NCBI RefSeq assembly: GCF_009765995.1
Contig: NZ_LMUI01000016.1
Span: forward strand, 343,669-407,668
Length of the DNA: 64,000 nucleotides
Direction of reading: 5' to 3'
Origin: Methylocapsa sp. S129
GTDB taxonomy: Bacteria > Pseudomonadota > Alphaproteobacteria > Rhizobiales > Beijerinckiaceae
Shown: positions 56,005 through 64,000 of the stretch, piece by piece
Layout: every line of letters begins with the position of its first letter
Position numbering within the stretch: the first letter of the stretch is position 1
Position numbers and translations under genes: made by a program
Notes under the pieces: generated by a model
What the model was told of the DNA's origin: nothing
Database searches by the model: none
The model's input: only the letters and a program-made list of their open reading frames with translations

Positions 56005-56280
56005 ATGACAGCATTTGAATGGGATGAAAACAAGCGCCACAAGAATATCGAGAGCAAAAATCTCGATTCCGTGGACGCCGTAATTGTGTTCGATGGGCGC
56101 GTAGTGATCACGGCGCCCTCGCGCTACCCATTTGAAGACAGGTTCGTCTCGACGGCCATTTTGGACGACGGAAAATTCTACACCGTCGTCTGGACATGGC
56201 GCGGCGGCGCCAGGCGGATCATTTCATTCAGGAGGGCGAGAGATGGCGAAGAAAGAGCATATCGTCAGATATTCCGCTGA
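56005..56280 (+). CDS. brnT: BrnT-type ribonuclease toxin
   Basis: A 91-residue RelE-fold toxin: FEWDENKRHKNIESKNLD is the family start, FEDRFVSTAILDDGKFYTVV and RIISFRRARDGEERAY carry the active-site Arg residues. BrnT cleaves mRNA to stop translation. The gene overlaps brnA by 38 bp and is toxin-first, the standard brnTA order. The operator palindrome ends one base upstream. Confidence 0.93.
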   Translation: MTAFEWDENKRHKNIESKNLDSVDAVIVFDGRVVITAPSRYPFEDRFVSTAILDDGKFYTVVWTWRGGARRIISFRRARDGEERAYRQIFR

Positions 56281-56575
56281 AGAATTGCTGGCTATGCGAG
56301 ACCGCGGTGAGAGCAAGAGCGACGGGGCGCGCGCAGCCGCCATGACGGACGCGCAAATCGAGGCGGCTATCGCGGCCGATCCCGATGAAGCCGGCATGAC
56401 GGTCGATTGGGCGCAAGCCTCGGTCGACATGCCGCAGCCGAAAGCCGTCCTCAACATGCGCGTTGACCGCGACGTGTTGGAGTTTTTCCGGCGTGATGGG
56501 CGCGGCTACCAGACCAAGATCAACGCCGTTTTGCGCTCCTATGTCGAGCAGATGATTTACCGCGATAAAAGGTGA
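56243..56575 (+). CDS. brnA: BrnA-type antitoxin
   Basis: A 110-residue antitoxin. The N-terminal part (IVRYSAEELLAMRDRGESKS) binds the toxin, and the C-terminal ribbon-helix-helix (KAVLNMRVDRDVLEFFRRDG then YQTKINAVLRSYVEQ) binds DNA. It starts at 56243 inside the end of brnT; the MAKKEHIVRYS start is the family's usual one. Confidence 0.93.
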   Translation: MAKKEHIVRYSAEELLAMRDRGESKSDGARAAAMTDAQIEAAIAADPDEAGMTVDWAQASVDMPQPKAVLNMRVDRDVLEFFRRDGRGYQTKINAVLRSYVEQMIYRDKR

Positions 56576-56640
56576 TTTGCTTGGATGATCGTGCGAGTCT
56601 ACTAGACGTCGAGTGTTGGAAGCAATTTGCCCAAACTGAC

Positions 56641-57153
56641 CTACACTCCCGCCCGCCGCCGCAGCCATGGCCTTGTTCCCGTGGGCACTTCATGCGGCTC
56701 CACGCTCGGCTGATAAAACAATGAACCCCCGGGCAAATGCCCGCGCTCCAAGGCTCGTAAGGTCGGTGCGTTGGAGACTTCAAATGAATCAAAACCGCAG
56801 CGTAGCATCAGTGGGATTTCATCGAGCAGCACGTCGCCGCCCGCGCGCAATTCGCCGGTGAAGCGAAACCGTTCGCGCAGGAGTTCCGCATAAGAAAAAG
56901 CGCGGCCGTCGGCGAATTTGGCGAAGCTTAGAACGACGAGCGGGCGGGCGGCCGCCTCGCTTAATTGCTCCATGGCGTCCTTGCCGGCGACGATCGAAAC
57001 GCCGACGGGATCGGGGCGGCTCGTCAGCGCCTCGCGTTCGGCGCTCCAGCGCAGCGCCGATACGATGATCGCGCCCGAAGGCGGCAGAGCGTCGCCGTCG
57101 GCGACATTCGTCCAGACATTTTCGACAAAACCGTCTTTACGCCACAGCGGCAT
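56641..57153 (-). CDS. DUF934 sulfate-assimilation protein
   Basis: A 170-residue protein of family DUF934, always found with sulfite reductase and CysH. Motifs: VVLSFAKFADGRAFSYAELL and GDVLLDEIPLMLRCGFDSFE, then ALERGHLPGGSLFYQPSVEP. Its function is not established; an electron-transfer or assembly role for the reductases has been proposed. Its ATG overlaps the cysH stop (TAATG). Confidence 0.92.
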   Translation of the reverse strand: MPLWRKDGFVENVWTNVADGDALPPSGAIIVSALRWSAEREALTSRPDPVGVSIVAGKDAMEQLSEAAARPLVVLSFAKFADGRAFSYAELLRERFRFTGELRAGGDVLLDEIPLMLRCGFDSFEVSNAPTLRALERGHLPGGSLFYQPSVEPHEVPTGTRPWLRRRAGV

Positions 57154-57887
57154 TAGATTCCCGCCCCCGCCGTCAGCGCGCCCAGGTGAATGCCGCATTC
57201 GGTCTTTGCTCGACCGCGCCAGCGGCCGGCGCGCGGGTCTTCGCCGGGCTTGACGGCGCTCGTGCAGGGTAGGCAGCCGATCGAAGGAAACCCCTTGGCG
57301 ACAAGCGGATGCGGCGGCAGGCCAGCCTTGGCGATATAGGCGAGGAGGTCGCCGGCGCTCCAGCCGACGAGCGGATTGATTTTCACGCGCTCGCCCTCGG
57401 CTTCGAATAGCGGGACAGCGGCGCGCGTGGCGCTCTGGAAACTCTTGCGCCCAGTGATCCAGGCTTCATAATTCTCCAGCGCCTTGCCGAGCGGCAGAAC
57501 CTTCCTGATGTCGCAGCAGCGATCGGGGTCGCTGGCGAACAGGAATTTTTCCGGATCTTCGGCCGCAAGCGTCGCAGCCTCCGGCTCGGCGACAACAATG
57601 TTCTCAAGGCCGAGCCTGGCGACGAGTTCATCGCGATAGGCGAGCGTTTCGGGAAACAATTGTCCGGTATCGACGAACACGATCGGCGTCTTCTTGTCGA
57701 TCTCGGAAACCATATGCAGCAGCACGGCGGAATCGGCGCCGAAGCTGGAGACGAGCGCGATGCGGCCGGGATAAAGATCCTCGATCGCCAGGCGCAGCAG
57801 CGAACCGGCCTTCATCAGCGCGAACTTGCCTTCGAGGCGCGAAGCGGCGACCTGGTCGCCGAACATTTTGATGTCGTGCGCGCTCAT
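57153..57887 (-). CDS. cysH: Adenylyl-sulfate (APS) reductase, CysH family
   Basis: A 244-residue reductase that turns APS into sulfite and AMP. The nucleotide site is ALVSSFGADSAVLLHMVSE. The cysteine pairs RCCDIRKV and GCLPCTSAV would bind a 4Fe-4S cluster, which marks the APS-using (plant/bacterial assimilatory) type rather than PAPS reductase. The catalytic Cys is in KTECGIHLG near the end. It overlaps its neighbours by TAATG at both ends. Confidence 0.95.
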   Translation of the reverse strand: MSAHDIKMFGDQVAASRLEGKFALMKAGSLLRLAIEDLYPGRIALVSSFGADSAVLLHMVSEIDKKTPIVFVDTGQLFPETLAYRDELVARLGLENIVVAEPEAATLAAEDPEKFLFASDPDRCCDIRKVLPLGKALENYEAWITGRKSFQSATRAAVPLFEAEGERVKINPLVGWSAGDLLAYIAKAGLPPHPLVAKGFPSIGCLPCTSAVKPGEDPRAGRWRGRAKTECGIHLGALTAGAGI

Positions 57888-59560
57888 TAGATGTCCGATC
57901 CGGCGCTGCGCTCATAGAGCGCTTCCTTGAACGGCGCCATGCCGACCCGCCGATAGGTTGTCAGGAAATCCTCAGCGCCGTCGCGCCTCTGGCTCATATA
58001 GGTCGCCACAACCGTCTCGATGGCGTCGACGACGTTTTCGGAAGAAAAGCCTGGTCCGGTGATCTGGCCGATTGAGGCCGTTTCATCGCCCGAGCCGCCG
58101 AGCGTGATCTGATAGGTCTCTTCGCCCGCCCGCTCCAGGCCCAATATGCCGATATGGCCGACGTGGTGATGGCCGCAGGCGTTGATGCAGCCCGATATCT
58201 TGATCTTCAGGGGGCCAATGTCGCGCGCGCGCGCGCCGTCGCCAAAATGTTCGGACAGGCGCTGCGCGATCGGGATCGAGCGCGCGGTCGCGAGCGCGCA
58301 ATAATCGAGGCCGGGGCAGGCGATGATGTCGGTGACCAGACCTGCATTGGGCGTCGCCAGGCCAACCGAAGCCAATCGATCGTAGACCGCCGGCAGATCG
58401 TCGAACGCGACATGCGGCAACACGAGATTCTGCTCATGCGAAACGCGCAACTCGTCGCTCGAATAATCCTCAGCAAGATCGGCCACGGCGTCCATCTGGT
58501 CGGCGGTCGCGTCGCCGGGCACGCCGCCGATCGGCTTCAGCGAGATCGTGACGATGCCGTAGCCCTGGACTTTATGGAGTGTGACATTGGATTGCAGGAA
58601 GTTTGAAAACTTCGCGTCCTTCGAACGGCGTCTCTCGGTGCGTTCACTCAAAGCTTTCTTCGGCTCAAGCGCGGGCAAGGCGAAATAAGCGTTGATGCGC
58701 GCAATTTCTTCCGCCGGCACGGTCAGTCCTTGGCGATTGTGGGCGACAAATTCCGCCTCCACCGCTTCGCGCATCGCGGCCTCGCCCTTTTCATGGACGA
58801 GGATTTTGACGCGCGCCTTGTATTTGTTGTCGCGCCGGCCTTCGAGATTGTAGACGCGCAAAATCGCATCGATATAGGCGAGCAAGTCCGCCTCGGGCAG
58901 GAAATCGCGGACCTTATGGCCGATCATGGGCGTGCGGCCAAGGCCGCCGCCGACATAGACGGTAAAGCCGATCTCGCCGCGCTCATTGCGCACGATCTGC
59001 AGGCCAATGTCGTGGGCCTGAATCACCGCCCGATCCTTCGGGCCGCCGTTGACGGCGATCTTGAATTTGCGCGGCAGGAAGCTGAATTCCGGATGCAGCG
59101 ACGACCATTGCCGCATGATTTCGGCATAGGGGCGGGGGTCGGCGATCTCATCGGCGGCGGCGCCGGCGAAATGATCGGCGGTAACGTTGCGGATGCAATT
59201 GCCCGACGTCTGGATCGCATGCATTTCGACGCTGGCGAGCTCAGCCAGGATGTCCGGCACGTCCTTCAAGGCCGGCCAATTGAACTGCAGATTTTGACGC
59301 GTCGTGAAATGACCGTAGCCGCGATCATATTTGCGCGCGATGTCGGCGAGTTTGCGCATCTGGCGCGACGACAACGTGCCATAGGGCACGGCGATGCGCA
59401 GCATATAGGCGTGCAATTGCAGATAGAGGCCGTTCATCAGCCGGTGCGGACGGAACTGTTCTTCCGTTAGCTCGCCCGCGATGCGGCGCGCGACCTGATC
59501 GCGGAACTGGCTGACGCGCGCATCGACGAATGCCGCGTCGAACTGGTCATACCGGTACAT
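57887..59560 (-). CDS. cysI: Assimilatory sulfite (nitrite/sulfite-type) reductase
   Basis: A 557-residue ferredoxin-type siroheme reductase, six-electron reduction of sulfite to sulfide. The cluster and siroheme cysteines are CPGLDYC and, about 40 residues later, CINACGHHHVGHIGILG. The N-terminal half has DRGYGHFTTRQNLQFNW and GNCIRNVTADHF. Operon context with cysH assigns it to sulfite rather than nitrite. Its start overlaps the DUF2849 gene by 14 bp. Confidence 0.94.
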   Translation of the reverse strand: MYRYDQFDAAFVDARVSQFRDQVARRIAGELTEEQFRPHRLMNGLYLQLHAYMLRIAVPYGTLSSRQMRKLADIARKYDRGYGHFTTRQNLQFNWPALKDVPDILAELASVEMHAIQTSGNCIRNVTADHFAGAAADEIADPRPYAEIMRQWSSLHPEFSFLPRKFKIAVNGGPKDRAVIQAHDIGLQIVRNERGEIGFTVYVGGGLGRTPMIGHKVRDFLPEADLLAYIDAILRVYNLEGRRDNKYKARVKILVHEKGEAAMREAVEAEFVAHNRQGLTVPAEEIARINAYFALPALEPKKALSERTERRRSKDAKFSNFLQSNVTLHKVQGYGIVTISLKPIGGVPGDATADQMDAVADLAEDYSSDELRVSHEQNLVLPHVAFDDLPAVYDRLASVGLATPNAGLVTDIIACPGLDYCALATARSIPIAQRLSEHFGDGARARDIGPLKIKISGCINACGHHHVGHIGILGLERAGEETYQITLGGSGDETASIGQITGPGFSSENVVDAIETVVATYMSQRRDGAEDFLTTYRRVGMAPFKEALYERSAGSDI

Positions 59561-59879
59561 GAGGCTTCTCCAGAAGGACCGGCGCCTGCCCCTGTGCCTG
59601 CTTGCCCAGATCGAGGTGAGTTGTCGGCCCCGTCGCGCGGATCAATTCGCGCAAGGCTTTGGGTATGTAGTGTCCATTGCGCAATTCGACGACCACCGCA
59701 TAGGCGTCGACGATGAGATTGCGCAGCTCATCGTCCTTCGCCAAGGCCAACGCCGTCTTTGTCGCTTCGGCGTCTGGATAGATCGCGGCGTGAGCGAAGT
59801 CCTCGACCCAGCCGCCGGTGGCATCCTGGAACAGGACGATGCCGTCGATCAGGCGATTGGCGGTGATGATGTCGCTCAT
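59547..59879 (-). CDS. DUF2849 protein, first gene of sulfate-assimilation operon
   Basis: A 110-residue protein of DUF2849: ITANRLIDGIVLFQDATGGW near the start and VVELRNGHYIPKALRELIRA near the end. It precedes sulfite reductase genes in many alphaproteobacteria, sometimes after cysG; the function is unknown. ATG 59879 starts the conserved domain. It overlaps cysI by 14 bp, making a tight four-gene operon. Confidence 0.9.
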   Translation of the reverse strand: MSDIITANRLIDGIVLFQDATGGWVEDFAHAAIYPDAEATKTALALAKDDELRNLIVDAYAVVVELRNGHYIPKALRELIRATGPTTHLDLGKQAQGQAPVLLEKPHVPV

Positions 59880-60010
59880 AGTGAACTGGGTCCCGACGCC
59901 GACACGCTCAATCCATTCGCGGCCGTTGCTGATAGATGCTGCGCGACCGAGACAAATCAAGATCGACGGATGCGCGACAAAGGCTATTTTACTGACGAAA
60001 AACGCAAGAT

Positions 60011-60070
60011 TATGCTTATGGAATAAGCGGATAGCATAAAATACGGGTTTGTTCTAGAATATATTTTCTA
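60011..60070. promoter_or_regulatory. Inverted repeats upstream of the cys operon
   Basis: In the 277-bp AT-rich gap between the operon start and the next gene: CTTATGGAATAAG (60015-60027) nested in TATGCT/AGCATA (60011-60038), and TAGAA-N6-TTCTA (60055-60070). They may be sites for a sulfur regulator; none was matched to a known consensus. Confidence 0.4.
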
Positions 60071-60156
60071 TAACATATTCATTACGTCTATATGTGTTTG
60101 TAGCAGGGCGGCAATGATCCCGCGAATGAGGCTCTCCCTGGAAATCCGAATTTGTG

Positions 60157-60513
60157 TCATTGCGTCTTCTTCGGCCTTTGCGATCCGTTCGATGACGGGC
60201 TGACCGAAAATTCGAGAACCATTCTGCCATTGCGGGCATGTGAAACCTGCATCGATTGCCCACCATGGCTATGCGCCGCCCATGCACCGCGCGGCCCGTC
60301 TTCGCCTTCGGGAGGCGGCGTGGTCCCTTTGGTTCCATGCGCAACCGGTCCCTGCCGCGCCAGACATTCGTTATAGGCAAGCGGGTTGTCGAACTTGGCG
60401 CAGGCCGAGTAATCCTCGGCGCTGGCTGACGTTCCAGTCAGAGCAACGAAAGCGGCAAGGCCAGAGACGCGCGCAATTTGTGTCGAACGTCCTGCTCGTC
60501 GGACCATTCTCAT
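60157..60513 (-). CDS. Small exported protein downstream of pheT
   Basis: A 118-residue protein, exported by its signal peptide ([20 protein letters not shown]). The mature start [20 protein letters not shown] has two cysteines in a C-x-n-C pattern seen in short rhizobial periplasmic proteins. The end has [20 protein letters not shown]. Start at 60513 or 60507. It overlaps the end of pheT by four bases, so it is translated from the phe operon. Confidence 0.75.
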   Translation of the reverse strand: MRMVRRAGRSTQIARVSGLAAFVALTGTSASAEDYSACAKFDNPLAYNECLARQGPVAHGTKGTTPPPEGEDGPRGAWAAHSHGGQSMQVSHARNGRMVLEFSVSPSSNGSQRPKKTQ

Positions 60514-62918
60514 CCTCGCAAGACAGCGCCGGTTTTCTTCGCGACCTCAGCGACAATCTTCGCTACGGCCGCCTCGATCTCCGCATCCGTCAAAGTGCGT
60601 TCGCGCGGCTGCAATGTCACCGCGATGGCGACGGATTTATGGCCATCCGGCACGCCCCGACCTTCGTAGACATCGAAAACCTGCGCGCCGGCGATCAGGC
60701 CGCGCTCGGCGGTCAGCGTCGCTTTGACGATGTCGGCCGCATGAACGTTCAAGGGGACGACGAAAGCCAGATCGCGCTCCACCGGCATGAATTCCGGGCG
60801 CTCCAGCTTAGCCTTGGCGCGCGTCGCGCGCGCCTTGGGCGCGGGTATCCGATCGAGGACAATCTCGAAAGCGACGAGCGGTCCTTCCACATCGAGCGTT
60901 TCGGCTGCGCTTGGGTGAAGCTGCCCAAACCAGCCAATCACGTTCTGCGGCCCGAACTGCAGCGTGGCGGAGCGGCCGGGATGCAGGAAGGGGGGACCGC
61001 CTGGAATGATCTGCACGGCGGCCATAGAGACGCCAAGCGTCGCCAGCAACGCCATCGCATCGCTCTTGGCGTCGAACACATCGACCGATCCGCCGCCCGC
61101 CCAATGCCGGCCCGAGCCTTGCGCCTTGGCCTGGCCGCGTCGCAGCGATGCGGCGGCGATGCGTTGATCGTTCTCGCCGTCGCCGAGGAAAATCTGCCCG
61201 ACCTCGAACAAGCCGACGTCGCGCTGGCCTCGTCGTGCGTTGCGGCCGGCCGCCAAGGCAAGGCCCGGGATGAGGCTTGGGCGCATGTCGGAAAGATCGG
61301 CCGCAATCGGATTGGCGAGCGCCAGCGCCGCGCTGCCGCCGCCGAATAATTCAGCATTGGGCTTCGAAATGAACGACCAGGTCACCGCCTCGCGCAGCCC
61401 AAGCGCGGCCAAAGCTCGCTTGGCGAGGCGCGTGCGTTTTTGCAACAATGTCAGCACGGGTTTAGGCACGCTCGCCGAAAGGCGCGGCAGCGGGCGCGTC
61501 TCCACGCGGTCGAGCCCCGCGATCCGCACGATCTGCTCGACGATATCGGCCTTTCCGTCGATATCGGGACGCCAGGACGGCACAGCGACTTTGGCGCCGT
61601 CGATCCCGAAGCCGAGCCTGCGCAAAATCGCCTCGCCTTCCGGGCGCGCAATGTCGAGACCGGTGAGGCGCTGCACTTCGCTGAAGGGGAATTCGATGAC
61701 CTTTGCCGGCGTCGCCTGCGAGCCGCAGATCACAAGATGCGAGGCCTGACCGCCGCAAAGCTCAAGCGTCATCTGCGTTGCAAGCTCGGCGCCGGGCGCG
61801 CAGAAGGCGGGATCGACGCCGCGCTCAAAACGATAACGCGCGTCCGTGACGATGCCGAGCTTGCGGCCCGATTGGGCGACGTTGAGCGGGTCCCACAACG
61901 CGCTTTCGATCAGCACGTCGCGGGTGTTTTCATCACAGCCGGAATGCTCGCCGCCCATGATGCCCGCGATCGATTCGACGCCATTATCATCGGCGATGAC
62001 GACCATGCTGGCGTCGAGCGCATAGGTCTTGCCGTCGAGCGCGAGCAGGTTTTCGCCCGGCTTGGCGCGTCGCACATGCAGCGCGCCGGCGACCTTGGCG
62101 GCGTCGAACACATGCAGCGGGCGGCCGCGATCGAAGGTGAGGTAATTGGTGATGTCGACGAGGGCGTTGATCGGGCGCAAGCCGATCGCGCGCAGGCGCT
62201 TCTGCATCCATTCCGGCGAGGCGCCGTTCTTGACGCCGCGCACGAGACGGAAAGCGAAGGCTGGGCATAGATGCGCGTCCTCGGGGGCGAAATCGAGCGT
62301 CGTCTTTACCGGGCAATCGAAAGCGCCGGGGATGCTGGCCGGCTGCTTCGTCTTGAGTTCGCCGATGCCGGTCGCGGCAAGATCTCGGGCGATTCCGGAG
62401 ACGCCTGTGGCGTCGGGGCGGTTCGGCGTCAGATTGATCTCGATGACGGGGTCGTCGAGGCCGGCATAGGCGGCATAGGACTGGCCGACCGGCGCATCGT
62501 CGGGCAGATCGATGATGCCGTCATGATCGTCCGATATCTCAAGCTCGGCCGCCGAGCAGAGCATGCCGTTCGATTCCACGCCGCGGATCAGGCCTTTGGC
62601 CAAGGTGATGTTCTTGCCGGGGATGAAGGTTCCCACCGGCGAGAAGACGCTGCGCATGCCGGTGCGCGCATTGGGCGCGCCGCAGACGACCTGCACCGAC
62701 GGGCCATCGCCCGCGTCGACCATGCACACGCGCAAACGGTCGGCATTGGGATGCTGCTTGGCCTCGATGACCCGCGCGACGACAAAGCCCGCATATTTGG
62801 CGGCGGGATTATCGACGCTTTCGACCTCCAGGCCGATGCGCGTCAACGTCTCGACGATTTCGCCGAGCGGAGCGGGCGTATCGAGATGGTCTTTAAGCCA
62901 GGAGAGGGTGAATTTCAT
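60510..62918 (-). CDS. pheT: Phenylalanine--tRNA ligase beta subunit
   Basis: An 802-residue subunit. From the N-terminus: start [24 protein letters not shown]-like tRNA-binding domain ([20 protein letters not shown]), B3/B4 editing domain ([20 protein letters not shown]), B5 domain, catalytic-like core, and the C-terminal ferredoxin-fold anticodon-binding domain ([20 protein letters not shown]). Full length. pheS lies upstream with a 91-bp gap. Confidence 0.97.
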   Translation of the reverse strand: MKFTLSWLKDHLDTPAPLGEIVETLTRIGLEVESVDNPAAKYAGFVVARVIEAKQHPNADRLRVCMVDAGDGPSVQVVCGAPNARTGMRSVFSPVGTFIPGKNITLAKGLIRGVESNGMLCSAAELEISDDHDGIIDLPDDAPVGQSYAAYAGLDDPVIEINLTPNRPDATGVSGIARDLAATGIGELKTKQPASIPGAFDCPVKTTLDFAPEDAHLCPAFAFRLVRGVKNGASPEWMQKRLRAIGLRPINALVDITNYLTFDRGRPLHVFDAAKVAGALHVRRAKPGENLLALDGKTYALDASMVVIADDNGVESIAGIMGGEHSGCDENTRDVLIESALWDPLNVAQSGRKLGIVTDARYRFERGVDPAFCAPGAELATQMTLELCGGQASHLVICGSQATPAKVIEFPFSEVQRLTGLDIARPEGEAILRRLGFGIDGAKVAVPSWRPDIDGKADIVEQIVRIAGLDRVETRPLPRLSASVPKPVLTLLQKRTRLAKRALAALGLREAVTWSFISKPNAELFGGGSAALALANPIAADLSDMRPSLIPGLALAAGRNARRGQRDVGLFEVGQIFLGDGENDQRIAAASLRRGQAKAQGSGRHWAGGGSVDVFDAKSDAMALLATLGVSMAAVQIIPGGPPFLHPGRSATLQFGPQNVIGWFGQLHPSAAETLDVEGPLVAFEIVLDRIPAPKARATRAKAKLERPEFMPVERDLAFVVPLNVHAADIVKATLTAERGLIAGAQVFDVYEGRGVPDGHKSVAIAVTLQPRERTLTDAEIEAAVAKIVAEVAKKTGAVLRG

Positions 62919-63009
62919 CGGGCGATCTTGTGTGGGTGCGTGGAAACTAGATTGCGGAAGGCGCCTTCGCGCTCCCTTCTCCCGCTTTGCGGTAGAAGGG
63001 AATACGCAC

Positions 63010-64000
63010 CTATCCGCTCAATCCTCCCGCCAGCGTCGGCATATCGAGAGGGCGGAAGCCGTAGTGATCGAGCCAGCGCACATCGCCTTCGAAGAAATCG
63101 CGCAAGTCCGGTATGCCATATTTCAGCATGGCGATGCGGTCGATGCCCATGCCCCAGGCGAATCCCTGAAATTCCTCAGGGTCGATGCCGCAATTGCGCA
63201 ACACATTCGCGTGGACCATGCCGCAGCCGAGAATCTCCAGCCAGTCTTCGCCTTCGCCAAAACGGATGTCATCGCCTGAGCGCCGGCACTGGATGTCGAC
63301 TTCCATCGAAGGCGATGTGAAGGGGAAGAAGCTCGGGCGAAAGCGCATCGCCACTTTGGGCACTTCGAAGAACGCCTTGCAGAATTCTTCCAGCACCCAT
63401 TTCAGATTGCCCATATTGGCCGTCTTGTCGATGACGAGCCCCTCGACCTGGTGGAACATCGGCGTGTGCGTCTGATCCGAGTCGGTGCGATAGGTGCGGC
63501 CGGGACAGATGATGCGAATCGGCGGCTTCTGGGTCAGCATGGTGCGCACTTGCACCGGGCTCGTATGCGTGCGCAAAAGTTTTCGCTCGTTCGTTCCGCT
63601 GGCTTGAAAAAAGAACGTGTCGTGCATTTCGCGCGCGGGATGGCCGGGCGGGAAATTGAGCATCGTGAAATTGTAATCGTCGCTCTCGATGTCTGGCCCT
63701 TCGGCGATCGAAAAGCCCATATCGGCGAAGATCGTGATGAGTTCATCCAAGACCTGGCTGATGGGATGGATGCGGCCGCTCTCGATGCCTGGCTGGCGGA
63801 CCGGCAAGGTCACGTCCAAAGCCTCGGCGGCGAGCTGGGCTTCAAGCGCGGCCGATTTGAGAACGGCGCGGCGGGCGGCGAGCGCTTCGCTCACCTGATC
63901 CTTGAGGCCGTTGATCGCCGCGCCCTGAACCTTGCGTTCGTCGGGCGACATTTTACCCAAAGTGGCGAGCAGGGCGGAGATCGCGCCCTTCTTGCCCAGC
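63010..64000 (-). CDS. pheS: Phenylalanine--tRNA ligase alpha subunit (5' end outside window)
   Basis: The C-terminal about 330 residues of PheS. The coiled coil end ([20 protein letters not shown]), motif 2 region ([20 protein letters not shown]) and the motif 3 end ([20 protein letters not shown]) are present, with the substrate-site [10 protein letters not shown]. The frame is open through the last base of the window, so the start lies beyond 64000. Confidence 0.96.
   Translation of the reverse strand, partial: LGKKGAISALLATLGKMSPDERKVQGAAINGLKDQVSEALAARRAVLKSAALEAQLAAEALDVTLPVRQPGIESGRIHPISQVLDELITIFADMGFSIAEGPDIESDDYNFTMLNFPPGHPAREMHDTFFFQASGTNERKLLRTHTSPVQVRTMLTQKPPIRIICPGRTYRTDSDQTHTPMFHQVEGLVIDKTANMGNLKWVLEEFCKAFFEVPKVAMRFRPSFFPFTSPSMEVDIQCRRSGDDIRFGEGEDWLEILGCGMVHANVLRNCGIDPEEFQGFAWGMGIDRIAMLKYGIPDLRDFFEGDVRWLDHYGFRPLDMPTLAGGLSG

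Noticed and set aside
1..64000. CRISPR arrays, tRNA and rRNA genes, intact insertion sequences
   Set aside because: No regularly spaced repeat series, no cloverleaf-like sequence and no transposase frame was seen on reading the window; a tRNA scan would settle this better.

Overview
The window is high-GC DNA with alphaproteobacterial gene families throughout: DUF5666/DUF6502, DUF2865, DUF2849 with an assimilatory sulfite/APS reductase operon, a GT21 ceramide-glucosyltransferase-like enzyme, an ELM1-type glycosyltransferase and many small exported rhizobial-type proteins. This fits the order Hyphomicrobiales (Rhizobiales), perhaps a Beijerinckiaceae/Methylocystaceae-like bacterium. The family is an inference; no rRNA, tRNA or diagnostic C1-metabolism gene is present to settle it. 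Most of the region looks chromosomal and housekeeping. I saw no prophage, CRISPR array or intact insertion sequence.

Layout. 1-2.3 kb: a collapsed EamA transporter pseudogene and a DUF6502-DUF5666 pair. 2.4-6.7 kb: three 17-bp GTGGGA/TCCCAC palindromes, then a three-gene polysaccharide-export operon whose first gene fuses a GT4 glycosyltransferase to a Wzm-type ABC permease, followed by Wzt and a second GT4 enzyme. 6.9-10.3 kb: a MerR regulator, a small exported repeat protein, an outer-membrane barrel, a Rid-family protein and a small exported protein. 10.3-14.3 kb: an unrecognised four-gene minus-strand operon, including a membrane-anchored protein with a Lon-protease-like Ser/Lys domain. 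14.5-18.5 kb: a nucleotidyltransferase and several small unknown genes. 18.5-27.3 kb: a complete kdpFABCDE potassium locus, preceded by a truncated KdpA-like gene and a tiny membrane ORF. 27.4-32.4 kb: a class III nucleotide cyclase, a SulP transporter with its XRE regulator, and an RMD1/DUF155 protein. 32.5-34.6 kb: an unknown membrane protein between 24-bp inverted repeats.

35-41 kb: carB, greA, a 38-bp perfect palindrome, an ELM1-like protein and trmJ. 41-44.4 kb: nadE, a TacAT-type toxin-antitoxin pair, and a small autonomous transcription unit coding for a 24-residue peptide behind a Shine-Dalgarno sequence complementary to the last 17 nt of 16S rRNA. 44.5-50 kb: a GT21 enzyme, gltX, DUF2865 and xseA. 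50-56 kb: a frameshifted membrane-protein gene, a glutamine amidotransferase, def, rmuC and an MFS transporter. 56-56.6 kb: a brnTA toxin-antitoxin pair with its palindromic operator. 56.6-60 kb: a DUF2849-cysI-cysH-DUF934 sulfate-assimilation operon. 60.2-64 kb: pheS (cut by the window edge), pheT and a small exported protein.

The most original signals are the GT4-Wzm fusion operon with its palindrome-rich promoter, the Lon-fold membrane protein operon, the perfect-SD mini-gene at 44.3 kb, and the KdpA fragment at the head of the kdp locus. Nothing here was checked against a database; family names come from recognising motifs.
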